Below, one piece after another: positions 50,534 to 62,699 of a DNA stretch of 64,000 bases. Position 1 is the stretch's first letter. Each line of letters opens with the position of its first letter. The stretch covers positions 2,232,001 through 2,296,000 of the forward strand of contig JAJFZO010000168.1 in NCBI GenBank assembly GCA_021397835.1. Direction: 5' to 3'. The stretch is from Moringa oleifera (lineage: Eukaryota > Streptophyta > Magnoliopsida > Brassicales > Moringaceae). The notes beneath the pieces are model-generated. The model did no database searches, was not told the origin of the DNA, and saw nothing but the letters and a program-made list of their open reading frames with translations. The translations under genes were made by a program, and so were the position numbers.

Positions 50534-51514
50534 ATGCCGCATCCGATCCATGTAGCTAACGAGGAAAGCCCATATGGGGACCTCACCAGAGAGGAGTTCT
50601 ACAGGAGCCACCGAATCATCCACCATGAGAGCTTCATGTTGAACAGTAAGAACATGAAGATATTCACTCAGTCATGGTGTCCTGCAGATTCAGGGGTGAA
50701 GCCGAGAGGGCTTGTGGCTATGGTCCATGGCTACACTTCTGACAGCAGCTGGCTCATGGAACTCACTGCAGTGGCCATAGCTGAAGCTGGGTTCTTGGTT
50801 TGTGCGCTTGACCTGCAAGGCCATGGCTTGTCTGATGGGTTTCCTGGTCACATCCCAAACATCGAGCCTATAGTTCATGATTGCAGACAGTATTTTGATT
50901 CAGTGAAGGGAAACCACCCCAAGTTGCCGGCTTTTCTGTACGGTGAGTCACTAGGAGGTGCCATTTGCTTGATGATATACCTGAAAGAAAAGAAACAATG
51001 GGATGGTTTGATTCTGAACGGCTCAATGTGTGGAATCTCAGCGAAGTTCAAGCCCACATGGCCTTTAGAGAAGCTGCTTCCAGTAGTAGTCTTGTTCGCA
51101 CCAACATGGAACACAATGGGGACGAAACCAGTTTCCAGCAAGTCTTCATACAAAGAGGAGTGGAAGAGAAAGCTAGCTGCGAAAAACCCACATCGCCCGA
51201 GCTCCGGGAAGCCTTCAATCGCCACTGCGATGGAGTTTCTGAGGGTGTGTGAGCTGGTAACCAGGCACTGCCATGAGATAGAAGTCCCTTTGCTGATAGT
51301 GCATGGAGAAGACGATCGTGTCTGCGACCCAAACTCAGCTAGGTTCGTGTATGAATCGGCTGCAAGCAAGGACAAGACGTTGAAGGTGTTTGCCGGTATG
51401 TGGCACATGTTGATCGGAGAGCCCAAGGAGAACGTCGAGCTTGTGTTTAAGACCATCTTGGGCTGGCTGGGAGAAAGAGCAGATAGAGCTAAAACCAGTG
51501 AAATGATCAAATAA
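50534..51514 (+). CDS. Monoacylglycerol lipase / caffeoylshikimate esterase-like serine hydrolase
   Basis: Intronless, 326 residues. The frame is open back to 50408, but a TATA box at 50471 and the conserved MPHPIH..NEESPYG start support 50534. It has an alpha/beta-hydrolase fold of the plant MAGL/CSE family, closest in my memory to the At1g11090-like branch. Features: oxyanion loop VHGYT (64-68), GHGLSDGFPGHI, nucleophile elbow GESLG (Ser139), the branch-typical NGSMCGISAKFKP lid region, Asp in HGEDDRVCDP (probably Asp261) and His in GMWHML (His291). The catalytic triad is complete. Substrates in the family are monoacylglycerols, lysophospholipids or caffeoyl-shikimate; the exact one cannot be read from sequence. 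No signal peptide or PTS1 is seen, so it is probably cytosolic or membrane-associated. A possible AATAAA polyadenylation signal is at 51753. GC content is clearly higher than in the flanks. Confidence 0.92.
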   Translation: MPHPIHVANEESPYGDLTREEFYRSHRIIHHESFMLNSKNMKIFTQSWCPADSGVKPRGLVAMVHGYTSDSSWLMELTAVAIAEAGFLVCALDLQGHGLSDGFPGHIPNIEPIVHDCRQYFDSVKGNHPKLPAFLYGESLGGAICLMIYLKEKKQWDGLILNGSMCGISAKFKPTWPLEKLLPVVVLFAPTWNTMGTKPVSSKSSYKEEWKRKLAAKNPHRPSSGKPSIATAMEFLRVCELVTRHCHEIEVPLLIVHGEDDRVCDPNSARFVYESAASKDKTLKVFAGMWHMLIGEPKENVELVFKTILGWLGERADRAKTSEMIK

Positions 51515-52511
51515 ATGGTTGGATTTGTTCAGTTTCTGTCTGGTTTAATTTTATGTCCTGTGTTATATATGTTGTACTTGGAATGCTGACCTGAAAGTGA
51601 AACTTCATTTGTGGGCTGATAATGGCTACTATCATGTACTTCCTGTGTAGAACACGACTCGCAGCCAGGTGCAGTAGCCACTGATGGTGAAGTCCTAACT
51701 ATCTATTTCCTGTATACCCCACCTATTATAATGATTTATCTTGAAGGCATGGAATAAATAAAAATTATGTTTTTTCGTCTTAATTCAAGAAGTTTATTGA
51801 AAAAAAAAATGTATATTTTTTAATTTAATAAAATTAATAATTAAAATTTTGTATTTATTTTTTATTTTTTATTAACATTAAAAATTATAAAAATATATTT
51901 TAAATTTCATATCAAATAACTCAGCACGAAATGAAATGACCAAAGATGTAGATAGATTTACAGAATTAGAAGAAAAAAATTCTAATGCCTAAATCAATAT
52001 ATTTTTGTGATATTAATTTTAAAATATTTTTACTTTTTCAAGTCAGTTCTAAATTTTTTTTTAAAAAATGAAACTTTTAAATATGATCTGATTATGCTGG
52101 GATCATGTGTGTTGTATTTGATTAGTAATGCGGGATCATGTGTATTGTATTTGATTAGTAATGCAGGAGCAATAATCGGTCTGAAGAAATGCTGACCTGC
52201 AGTTTAAAGTTTAGCAGTCTACTGTATATCAGTGACGAAGAGCAACTAGATGTGTTTCCAGAGCAGAAAGAGAATAGTGGATAGAAATGGCTACCAACTC
52301 CATGCTGCATGAGAGCAAATTTAACTTTGACAAACGGGACAGAAACAGGAATACCAGAAGCAATGGGAGGCTTTATTGGTTCTCCAAATTGAACAAGTGT
52401 TTTTCACTAGAAAATCCATGTGAATTCAAGAATTAGGTTAATGGCAAGAGTGTAGGAAGAAGAAGCTTACAGAAAAGCTCAGATAAGAGGAATGGAATAA
52501 CTCCACAGGAA
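51515..52511. other. Intergenic region between the convergent MAGL-like and AAE14 genes
   Basis: Contains the 3' UTR of the MAGL-like gene (AATAAA at 51753-51758), an AT-rich stretch (51770-52080), a 33-bp tandem duplication and the 3' UTR of AAE14 on the - strand. No further gene is seen. Confidence 0.6.
52099..52164. repeat. 33-bp tandem duplication (two copies)
   Basis: Units 52099-52131 and 52132-52164 begin GGGATCATGTGT and end GATTAGTAATGC; they differ at only one base by eye. This indicates a recent duplication. Confidence 0.9.
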
Positions 52512-55500
52512 TTACAGATGGCTTGGAAAGAATTGCAGATGAGATGTCACTTCTCTCTGGACTTGGTCTCTTCTTATCTTTCCCGTTGTCGTGAGTGGAA
52601 ATGGTTTCCTCCACAGAATAAATACCTTTGGTATCTTGTATCTGCAAAACATTTTAAAGAGCAGTTTCATTGGTTTGCCAACAGCATACTCGTAAATGAA
52701 GCTGAAAACAATTGGAAGCAAAGTCTGCAACCGGTCTTAAGTAGATATAAAGTTCAGGAGAGCAGACCCAGATAAGTTCTTTTGTCTGCAATACTGCCGG
52801 AGATTCTCACTGGAGAAGAATTGCTTTTTGTTTCCAGCTGGGTGGCTGCAACTCTTATCAGACCATTGCCAATTGTCTCGTAATCTAATACAAGCAATAA
52901 CCATCTCTCCTAGGCGAGCATCTGGAACTCCAACTACAACAGTAGCAATAACGCCCGGATGTTGTGATAGAATTGCCTCCACCTACACCAAGAAAGAACA
53001 ATACTTCTTTGACCATCAATTCATGGCTAACATTGAAAGAAAGAACTTAGTAACACATCCTACCAATGGACGAAAGTTTCATTTCTTACCCCCTTTGGTT
53101 GCTCAGTAATAAACAAGATTGTGCAGCAAATGAATATTTTGCTTACCTCTTCAGGGTAAATGTTCTCTCCACCGCTCTTAATTCGACCATTTGATCGGCC
53201 AATGAGCCATATGTTACCAGAGTCATCGATGGACCCAATGTCACCAGTGTCGAGCCAATCTTCTCCTGTAGAGCCTGATGTCTTGGCTGGAATTTGATCC
53301 CAGTATCTTAACATTACATGTGGGCCTCTGGTTAAAATTCTACCAGCATGAGAAGAGCCATCAACACATATCTTCAATTCAACATGCGGTGCAGGCTTGC
53401 CAACACAGACCCCTTGCAGATGATGAATAGAATTGGATCTTTCTGTAAAAGACATCTGCAAGTATTTGTCCGTTGTTTCCAGTGTTGGGTCATAGAGGGC
53501 AATGAAGCTCAGTGAAGAACATGTCTCTGTCATCCCTTTCAGAAAAACAAAAGGAAACCTGATAAGAACAATACTGATGAAAATTTGTAAATGCAGAAAT
53601 TTGGAAAGAAAACACTAGGAATTATTGCTTTCAACTGAGTTTCTATGTTTCATAGTCATACAAGTTTCTGTATCTGTTTACATAAAGCTCAGCTAATGAC
53701 TCAGGTACCATCATTCAGCTTAGAGAATTTACATATATCTGAGCTCAAACTTGTTGAAAGCTTAGTGAACACAACTCAAGAAGGATTGTATATGTGAGCT
53801 TGAAAACCTTATTTTAAACTGATTCGGATGGAGTTTCTGAATCAAAAACTGATCAAGCAAACAGCAAACCAATAAAAGTTGACAGACAAGAAAGTTCTTT
53901 TACAAATTCTTCACATGGTTGTGTTGTTAATTTAGAATCCAACATGTAAAGTATGGTAGGAAGTAGATGACAAATGTGGTTAGATTTTACTGAACCTATG
54001 ACTGCTCCCTCTGGATTCATTCAGTCAATTTTACTCTCCAGAACTTCACACCTTGATTTGTTTTGGAACTTAATGAACACGATGTCTTAACCGCACAACT
54101 AATATTCTAGCCGCTTGAAAGTCCATCTAAGTGGATATTCAATGTGCTCAAGCTTGCTTGTTTTCACTAAGCTTGAAGAAAGCCTGTTAGGCCAGTGAGC
54201 AAAGATGAACAAGATGAGAAGGTTGATGAACAACAAATTAGTTCTGCATGCTTGCACTTGTTCACTGCAAGTCATGTTCAAAGTTTTGAAAAGCATTTCA
54301 TGCCATTTGGTGGAGTGAAACAAGAAGTATTAGCTGCCAATATAGAATCTCATTCTAGTCATATAAAGGCTTGTTTAGAAGAGAAAGTTGACTACCGGAA
54401 AAGAGCGTTCAACTCCAAGGATTTCTCAAGTGTGTATGCATATATATATGTCACAGTAGCTTTGCAAGAAGAGCTAACATCTTTAGGGTTTCTTGAGAAA
54501 TTATTTTATAGCAGGAAAAACTAGATCTTATATGTGAACAAAAAAGGCAGGATAAATGAGATTCACCATAAGCTGAAAGCAGCTTAGCTCTTGGGAAAAT
54601 TTTAGTGGCATCTTTAATAAGCTCATTTGATAGAACCCCCCCTCCATTCAATATCTTCTTCATGCTCGTTTGTACAGTACCATATTCCTTCACCCTGACA
54701 AAATATATTTAAAATATAAAAAATAGGAAAGAAAGCAACTGGAAAAGGGTAATATAATATGAAAATAGGAGTATAATCATATTCTGCAAGACGTGCCAGA
54801 TTTTAAGTAGGGAATTATGTTGACATGCATTCTAGTAAATTGCACCAGGATGCACCAGAACCACTACTTGGATCAGTTAAAAGACGCATGGTTTTAGCTA
54901 TGTAGAATAACTTAGAGCATCAGTTAGATATGCTAATTAATTTAGGCCAGATGATTGACAAAGGAATACATTGTTTTCTATAGGTAATGGCTCAAATATG
55001 ATTTTTAGAGAATTCATCTGCATCACTTGCTTCCAAACATTTTCATGGGCATAACAGTTAAATATAACTTTACTAGCACCTATAATAACATAGCTAAATG
55101 CATGTTCTTAACAAAAAGTGGACTCTGCTATTTACCTAATAGAAGAAATCAGATCAGCCATTATAGCAGGGACGGTGATAAGAGAAGTAACATGGTGTTG
55201 TTCTATGGCTTTAATGGCTACTTTAGCTTCAAACTTGGGTATCAAGATGTGGCAAGCTCCAACCATTAGCATGGCCATGGCTGATGACAAACCACCTATG
55301 TGGCACAGTGGAGCAGTATGCAAATAAACCTGCAGACACAGAAAGCATTAAATAGTTCTAATTATGTAAGAAATGAGTGTTTTTCCCTGTATTGTTTTAC
55401 ATTTCAACACAAGAAACAACTAAAAAGTCCTAATAACAAAATAAAAGGGTTTCTTCCTCATACAGTATTATATTTCAATCTTATTCCTGATACATTGTTT

Positions 55501-58500
55501 ATAACCCCTTAAGAGCCATATCCTTTTTGACTACAGCACATACACTTACAAATTTCTTGAGGAAAGGCATACATCATCATCGTTGTAACCAACAATCGCA
55601 ATTTTTGCTAGGGATTGTACAACAAGAGCTGAATGACTGATAGTAACTCCCTTTGGCCTCCCAGTGGTGCCTGTAGTCAAGAAGAAATCAAGCAGAAACA
55701 TTTAGAATGTAAAATTAAAGCTCATTAGAAACTTCCTACCGAAAAGCCCGAGAGTTATAAAGTTACATTATAGTCATTTGTATTCATTTCCCTCCTCGTA
55801 TACTCATGGTAAGTGACCATTTTAAGTAAGATTTTGACCCTTTCTGTTTGAGTAGTTGGAAAGAGCAAATTTTTGACAGGAAAGATATGCTTGCCTACTA
55901 GCAAGAATTTTATAAATCCAGAGATCTTGTCAATATTTCAGACTTTTCTTTGATGATTTATGATAACAGTATTCACCTGTTCTTACAAAGATGAAAGAGC
56001 CTACAATTGGTCTATAAGCACCTAGAATTTCACATCAGCTTAAATTTGTGGGACTATTAATCACACAACTTTCCTTGGTGGAATCATAACACCCTCAATA
56101 GTTCAACCAAAATCAAAATGAAAAGTATCAGTACCTGAAGTAAAGCATATTATGACAGCAGCATCAGGAGCCCATGAATACTTTAGTTGTTGAGATCTTG
56201 TAGAGGGCTCCTTAAGCATTTCAGTTGTCAATACTGGATTGAGAAGACAATGAAAAATTTATATGAAGTAAATTATAGAAGTCAAGGCATATAATTCTAA
56301 CAGCAACTGTACATCAAATTCTATCTGATATATGATTATTAGATATCAAGGAATTTGCATACTTTTCTGTTGGTTTGTAAAATTTGAGGTAGGTGAAACC
56401 AAGAAGACATGCCACTTTAAAGAAGGTATAGCATCAATCTGGTTCTCTGCATTCCAGAAGCTACAGCTCTCATCAGTAACCAAGATGACTGGTTGTATTG
56501 CTAGCATTGCCCATCTCGCTTCTTCAAAGCTCTGCCAGTTCAGAAAGATATAGTTAGATAAAAAGTAATCATAAATGCAGCTTGACAGGTCTTTGAAGAT
56601 GAAATTTAAATGATGACTGTAATCTCACTGATGCTTTAGAAGCTAATGTACTAAGTTTATGAAAGTCCATAGATCTTACATCTAACTATTTGAACTTAGT
56701 CCAAAGCACTAGATTATCAATTCTCTTGCTTTGTCTCTACAGGCCTTAAACTTGACCACATGCATGTAGCCATCCCAAGAAAAATTTAATGCCAAAAATG
56801 ACTTAAGTTCAATTACGTAGCTTAAGAAATGTTTGCTCCAAATGGAAACAAGGTGTCATTGGAAATGACAGCAGATTTACTTATATTTATTGGTCTTTGC
56901 ATGCTATCCTAGACATTAAAGTTTCAAAACTTCATTGTTGCTATGTATCCAACTTATAGTAAGGTACTTCGTGTTAAGTGCATTCTAAGTACAAGCTTGT
57001 TGGTTTTAATCCATCAAAATTAATCCAAGAAACTCAAATTTCAGTCCTTGCCTCATAGCTTAATGCTGCAATTATGTATTTCTTTAAACTAGATGAAAGG
57101 ATACTGGTGATTAAACATAAATAGAGAGCGGAAGAATGATGACTGCCCCAAATCTTTGAAATGTTTAGTATCAAAAAGGATGATTTTTAAAATTAACCAA
57201 GGCAGAGGGAGAGAGAGAGAGAGAGAGAGGTGCTGTTCCATTTGTTACTTGGATAACAAGTAAATAAATCAGAGCAAATGAGTCGACTCACAGAACTCCA
57301 AGGCACAGAGCCGAAGCAAGTTCTGGACTACAACAGTTCAATTATGTCACTCAATTGCAGACGTGATTTCTCTAAACTAATGAGTATGCTAGTAAAATGT
57401 CTGGGGTCACCACGATCTACTTACCCATCTATAATTTAAAGGTGCCACTATACCTCCAACCAAAGCAACGGCCAGCAACCACTCCAAATACAAATCACTG
57501 AAGCCATACAATTTCGTGTTACATGAGCATATAAAATGTAGGAAACGAATAACAAGAGAAAATTCATTTTATCAGTAATCTCCACAAAAAAGTCAGAAAG
57601 CGAAATCTGGTTTTGCACATCCAAAACCTTAATCATCTTAAAACCAGAATAAGAACAGATAATTTCCCCTTGTATCTTGACAATCATCAGATGATTATGA
57701 AAAAATAATAATAATAATAATCCAAGGGACCCTCCTATCACTTTTGAATTTGTCAATGTTACATATCCTTATAATGGTGAAAGTTACCTGCACTTTCATG
57801 GGATAAGTTGTCTGGTTATATAGACTAATCCAAGCCAATTATCATACAATAATATTAGAAAGAGTGTGCACACGATGATTGTGTATGGCTGCTTGCTTGC
57901 TTACCTCGCATGGTTTCATAGAATCAATTCTTACAATATAGAGTTTGACCAGATTTTATTTAAAGGGAAGTCTAATAGATTAATAGTAACTTCATTTCAA
58001 TTAGTCAAAGAAATCAAACTTCTATTCAGAGTAATACTATATACTATGTTGAACTTGAACCTACCTACCTAACAACTTTCCGTCGTCAACCCAAAAAGCC
58101 GATCAACAAAAGGAAACACGAGCTTAGAGAAAAATACAAACACAAAGCAGTGTTTGGCTCCCAGGGAAAAAACCCTTTTGAGAAAACATTTTCTACAAGG
58201 CTTTGAAAAGCCATTGTGATCAAAACATCTTGGAAACAGTTATTATTAGTTCGCCAAACAGAAGTGAACACCCCCCCCCCCCCGGCCCCATAAAAAAAAA
58301 ACCTGTGTTTTCAAAAGCTTTAGTTTTCAAAGAAGAAATTTGGAGAGAGGAAGACCTGTTGAAGGCAGCGATGGCGACAACGTCGCCGTTTCTCAGGCCA
58401 AGTTGGAGCAGCCCACAAGCCAAACTCAACACGTCTTGAACGAACTGCTGGCCTGTCTTTTGCCGGTTGCCGGTGATCGTCACCACAGCATTTCGCTTGA

Positions 58501-58555
58501 GAGTTAACAGGCGAGTCAAGCACTGGCAAATGTGGGACTGCGAGTAGTTTGCCAT
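52512..58555 (-). CDS. AAE14: 2-succinylbenzoate-CoA ligase (acyl-activating enzyme 14, MenE), At1g30520-like
   Basis: Ten exons on the - strand: 58555-58356, 57497-57425, 56531-56363, 56233-56135, 55670-55573, 55329-55136, 54694-54567, 53535-53147, 52982-52768 and 52641-52512 (TAA). All introns are GT..AG and phases agree through 564 residues, close to Arabidopsis AAE14. The enzyme activates o-succinylbenzoate with ATP and CoA in phylloquinone (vitamin K1) synthesis. ANL-superfamily motifs: P-loop TSGTTGRPKG (179-188), YGMTE (320-324), DTGD (416-419), the hinge region IGRSNGRIK (432-440) with SGGENIYPEE, and the C-terminal catalytic lysine in PLTTTGKIRRD. The N-terminus NYSQSHICQCLTRLLTLKRN is AAE14-specific. 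It ends in SHL, a plausible peroxisomal PTS1; Arabidopsis AAE14 is reported in chloroplast and peroxisome. The gene looks fully intact. Confidence 0.96.
54186..54524 (+). other. Unexplained open frame inside AAE14 intron 7, antisense
   Basis: About 113 codons without a stop, from a TGA at 54174 to a TAG at 54522-54524. The composition is coding-like and hydrophilic (KDEQDEKVDEQQISSACLHL, HIKACLEEKVDYRKRAF). No ATG sits at its start (the frame opens with GTG) and I recognise no family. It could be a captured gene fragment or transposon piece, or chance. Confidence 0.3.
57205..57230. repeat. GA microsatellite in AAE14 intron 2
   Basis: An uninterrupted run of about ten GA units after gcagaggga, on the + strand. 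It is intronic with respect to AAE14 (between the exons at 57497-57425 and 56531-56363). Confidence 0.85.
58271..58283. repeat. Poly(C) tract in AAE14 intron 1
   Basis: Thirteen C residues followed by ggcccc and an A run, about 72 bp inside intron 1 from the exon-1 donor. Confidence 0.9.
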
Positions 58556-59239
58556 TTCGATGGAGAGCAGTTTTCTGAGTTGGAGGTTTTTCTCCTGAAC
58601 CTTGTGGCAGGGAAGAAAGCTAGGAAGTCTGCCTTAAGTTTGAAAGGAAGGGGGCTTGAAAGCGCGGTTCTCTTTGCCTCTCTGGTGTCATATCTTATCT
58701 ATCTGCTGGCGGGAAGGCAGCCAATCACCGACTAGTGAAGCCACGTGGGTTACTGACTCATTCGATCGGATGATGCCATTTTCAGCTTTCTGAATATGTT
58801 GAAAATTTGACCCTTTTTTTTAATAGATTAATTCACAAAATATTATAAATTTATTAAAATTTATCACTTGTCAAAATTGATGTAAAAATCAAATATTACA
58901 AATTTTTTATTCAAATCTTAATTAATTTTATTTGTTTTCGTTTTATCAATATCATTTTTTTTATTTTAATCAATGTAAGTATTAAAGAATTAAACTCATA
59001 TTGATATGTTAAATGTTGATATTATTTTCAACCCAATAATTTTTCAAAATATCAAATATGTCAATTCATTCTCTTTATGCCCATGAAGCATCTTTCACCT
59101 CATTCTTTTTAATTGTACAATATAAAGAGGTTCATTGTCACAATTCCACAAAATTTTTATTTTATAATCTTTATTTTTTTCTTTTTTTTCCATTTGAACT
59201 TTAACTTTTTTTTAATTTTAAATTACTCCTTTAAAATAT
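58556..59239 (-). promoter_or_regulatory. AAE14 5' leader and promoter region
   Basis: The first 200 bp upstream of the ATG have near-genic composition and probably include the 5' UTR. Beyond about 58800 the sequence becomes AT-rich. No specific promoter element is assigned. Confidence 0.4.
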
Positions 59240-60020
59240 AGAATAATAGTGTACATGAGGGTCATCATTCAAATGGACCGTCAAAATAAGAAATTACCAC
59301 CAAGGTAAGAGATGGACCATCACATTGAGTTCGAACTAGGTAACATACCATACCACTGGCCATGGCACCTTGTGGAATATTGCCTCTTAAGCAACTCTAA
59401 TACCCACTAAATGGAGGCTACATTCAACCATCTAAGGCTTTCAAATTCTTAGCCATGTCCTCCGGTGTAATGAATATGCACCAACCATGTTCTCTATCCT
59501 TAATGATGGTCCAAGGCAAGATAAAATCGATTTGAGAAATGGGTATCGCCCACAAAGTTAACACAACCTCCATCTTTCCTACACCTGGTTAATTATTGCT
59601 GTTGTTCATCAAAGGCCACTCCACAAAACATACCATCCATTAATTTTCTCAAGAAAAATCAAGCATGATATTGGTCTAAAGGGTGCGGCCAAGTCATCTT
59701 CTTGGACCCAATTATGATGTTCCTCTTCGATCCTTCATTAATGGACGAAAAAAGCTATAATTATTCACTAATTTCTCATTGATTCCGTAGTGATCGATAA
59801 GAAATTGACAACAAACTAATCAATTTCTGAACAATCTCACAAAGATCGGAGAGAAATAGCTTACAAATTAAACAGTTTCTTGTGTTCTATAAAGATCGAT
59901 AAGAAAAACGAAATTCATTTATTAATTTCTAATTAGTTCGTTTGGGGACCGACATGTGTCAATTTAGATCAAATTTCTCATTGATCATCAGTGAACCAAC
60001 GAGAAATTGAACCCTTTAAA
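59240..60020. other. Possible CACTA element end with subterminal repeats
   Basis: A block with higher GC than its surroundings. From 59768 to 60014 a short word recurs in both orientations: AATTTCTCATTGAT, GATCGATAAGAAATT, GATCGGAGAGAAATA, GATCGATAAGAAAAAC, AATTTCTCATTGATC and CCAACGAGAAATT. Arrays of such inverted words are typical of CACTA subterminal regions. No terminal CACTA motif or transposase was found here, so this remains tentative. Confidence 0.4.
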
Positions 60021-62699
60021 AGTCAACCATCCCCCATTTCAAGAGTTTTTATTTGAAAATATAATAAAAAAAGTAGGAAGTAACTCCTCTTTTTAACTTA
60101 ATGGTGTTTTTATAAATAATTTTGTCCTTTCGAGATTTTTTTTATTTGAAAATATAATAAAAAATTAAAATTATTAAAATTACAACGAATAATTATTACA
60201 AAAAAAAAAGGTTAAACAAAAAATTACCCCTTGTTCTAAAATTGGGCTAAAGTTGAGTCCATTCTACTGTGTGTGGGTTTGGCCCATGTAACCTCTTTTC
60301 TTTCTTTTTGTTTTGATCTTATTTTATCTCCCTATTTTTCTATCATTCAAACGGAAAGATAAATAAAAGTAATATAAATATAAAAAATTAAACTGAAAAT
60401 ATTAAAAATAAAAATTATACTAATAATAAGAAATAACAAAAAAAAAGAATAAATTAAAGTTCTAATTGGCTAGTCAAAGTAACCATAGGATGTCTTTTTC
60501 TTTCACCTTTCTTTTTAAATTTCATTCTTTAAATAATATCTTAGTTTGAACTTTAACCTTTAATCTCGTACCATATAGCCTTTTCAACCTAACTTATGCT
60601 TTAACATGTAAGTCCGTGAATCTTAGGCGGAAAAAAAAAATAATTCCTAACTTTGTTTAATTTGAAAATATTTGATGACACTTTTGTTTTTTTTTTTTAA
60701 AGATTCATGGTTAAGTAAATTTGCCGGGAAAAATATATGGTGTTGAGATAAGATGGTAAATTTTTATTATTATTATGCTCTTTTTTATTTTATATTGGAT
60801 TTATCTTTGGTGTTATTTATATTTTGTTGATATCTCTATCCAAAAGTAATAATAATTATTAACAATTATTTTTAAAAATTATTCTTACTTTTAATAATTT
60901 TTAATTTTATCTGTTATTTTATCACAGGAGTTTTTTATTGTAAATATTTAATAATAAAAAAGTTTAATTCAATATATTTCATCAATTGTATTTTATATAA
61001 AAAGAATTTTAGATTTGATCATTCTATTCTTAGGAGAAGAGTTTTTTTTTTTTTTTATATAAAAAAAAAGAGTCCTCTTAATCATTATATATATATATAT
61101 AATTTTCAGTAAAAAAAATATTTTTTACATAATTCTCATGAATATAATATATATCTAACCACTTAAGTTAGTTTACTGTTCTCCATCTTATCGTTTTGTT
61201 ATTTTTATTATTTATATAAAAAAAATTTAATTATTATACATATTTATTTTCATTCAATTTTATAACATTACGTTTATGATTTAAATTTTCCAATATATAT
61301 ATATATATATATATATAGTGATTAAACTTTTGTTAGATTAAATTAGTATTTTGCATATATTAAACATGTTGTAAAGTAATTTAAAAAAAAAAATTGGTGG
61401 CATGAGCTGATCGAATCTAATTCTCTTAATTCCTTTAATAAAGAAAACAAAGCTTTGAATGCCAACTATTAATTTTATTTCAAAAAATCAAATTGATATT
61501 TATTAAGTTTTTTACTCAAAAATGATAGTTGATTAGAAAAAGTAGAGTAAGTGGGTTTACTTTATTAATTTGTATCTGTTTAATTATAAGAAAATGTGAG
61601 AAAAGATTACCAAAGTTTATTTTGATGAATTTCAAGATGAAACTTCTCACAGGTCAAAGAAAATTTAAAAATACATGGAAATAAAAATTTATATATTATT
61701 TGATAAAATAAATATTAAAAGATATTATATATAAAAACATAAATCACAAATGAAATAAACAGTTTGATACGTAAAAAAATTTTAAAATATAAGTTTTTAA
61801 TTGATACGATTTAAAAAAAATTAATTTAAAGATACACGTAAAATGTAAATATTTTTTATGTAATTATGATAGATTGAACATTTTTGTGCATGTTAAAATT
61901 TATAGTAGAAAAACTTCAATTTAAATATTTTAAATTTTTTTAAAAATTAAATTAAATTTAAATTAATAAATTATAATTTATTTGAAGATATTTTACAAAT
62001 CGAGATATAATTCCAGAGAGAACTAAACAAAGGTCTCAAATGACCTCTATTCATAAATTTATTGCTGACGATAAAACTCTAGAGGATAATCTTATCTTTT
62101 TTATACATTAATTCAAAGAGATAAAATTTAGAGGATAATCTTATCTTTTTTATACATTAATTCAAAGAGATAAAATTATCTTTTTTTAAAGCGAATATCA
62201 AATTAGTTTATTTCAATTACATCAATACATAAAACATGAGATTGTGATAAAAAGTTACCCATCTTTTGATTTTATCATTTGTAATAAATATGAACTAATA
62301 AATAAAAGATAAAAAAATATTTAATTTATTCCATTCAATGTATAATACATGCAAGAGATTGCTACATTGATTAGAGTGTTGAGAATTTAGTGCATTTCGG
62401 GTATAAAATAAAATAAAATTGTGGGGTTAGTTTTTTTTTTTTATATAGAAACAGATATTTGGAAAGATTAAACTTGATCTTAATCATTGTATTTTTAATT
62501 ATTTTAATAAAAATATAAATATATCACCTTTTGCAGATGTAAGCTTATTTTTTAATCATATAAATTTTATTTTATTATTTATTTTGAAAGTAAAAGTTAT
62601 TTGAAATTTTCAATTATATTATGTATGCCAAATTACTTAATATATAAAAAATAGTAAATTAAAATTTGATTTAAATTAAAGTAAAAAATTAAACATATT
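60021..62699. other. AT-rich intergenic sequence
   Basis: No gene or RNA recognised. It holds long T and A runs, a (TA)n run (about 61291-61317) and a 50-bp tandem duplication (62071-62169). Confidence 0.6.
62071..62169. repeat. 50-bp tandem duplication
   Basis: Units 62071-62120 and 62121-62169 share gaggataatcttatctttt and ttatacattaattcaaagag. They differ only where ctctag in the first is tttag in the second. A truncated third start (ataaaattatcttttt) follows. Confidence 0.9.

Noticed and set aside
50875..51510. A 211-codon open frame on the - strand
   Set aside because: It is fully antisense to the conserved MAGL-like hydrolase, follows its codon pattern, and matches no family.
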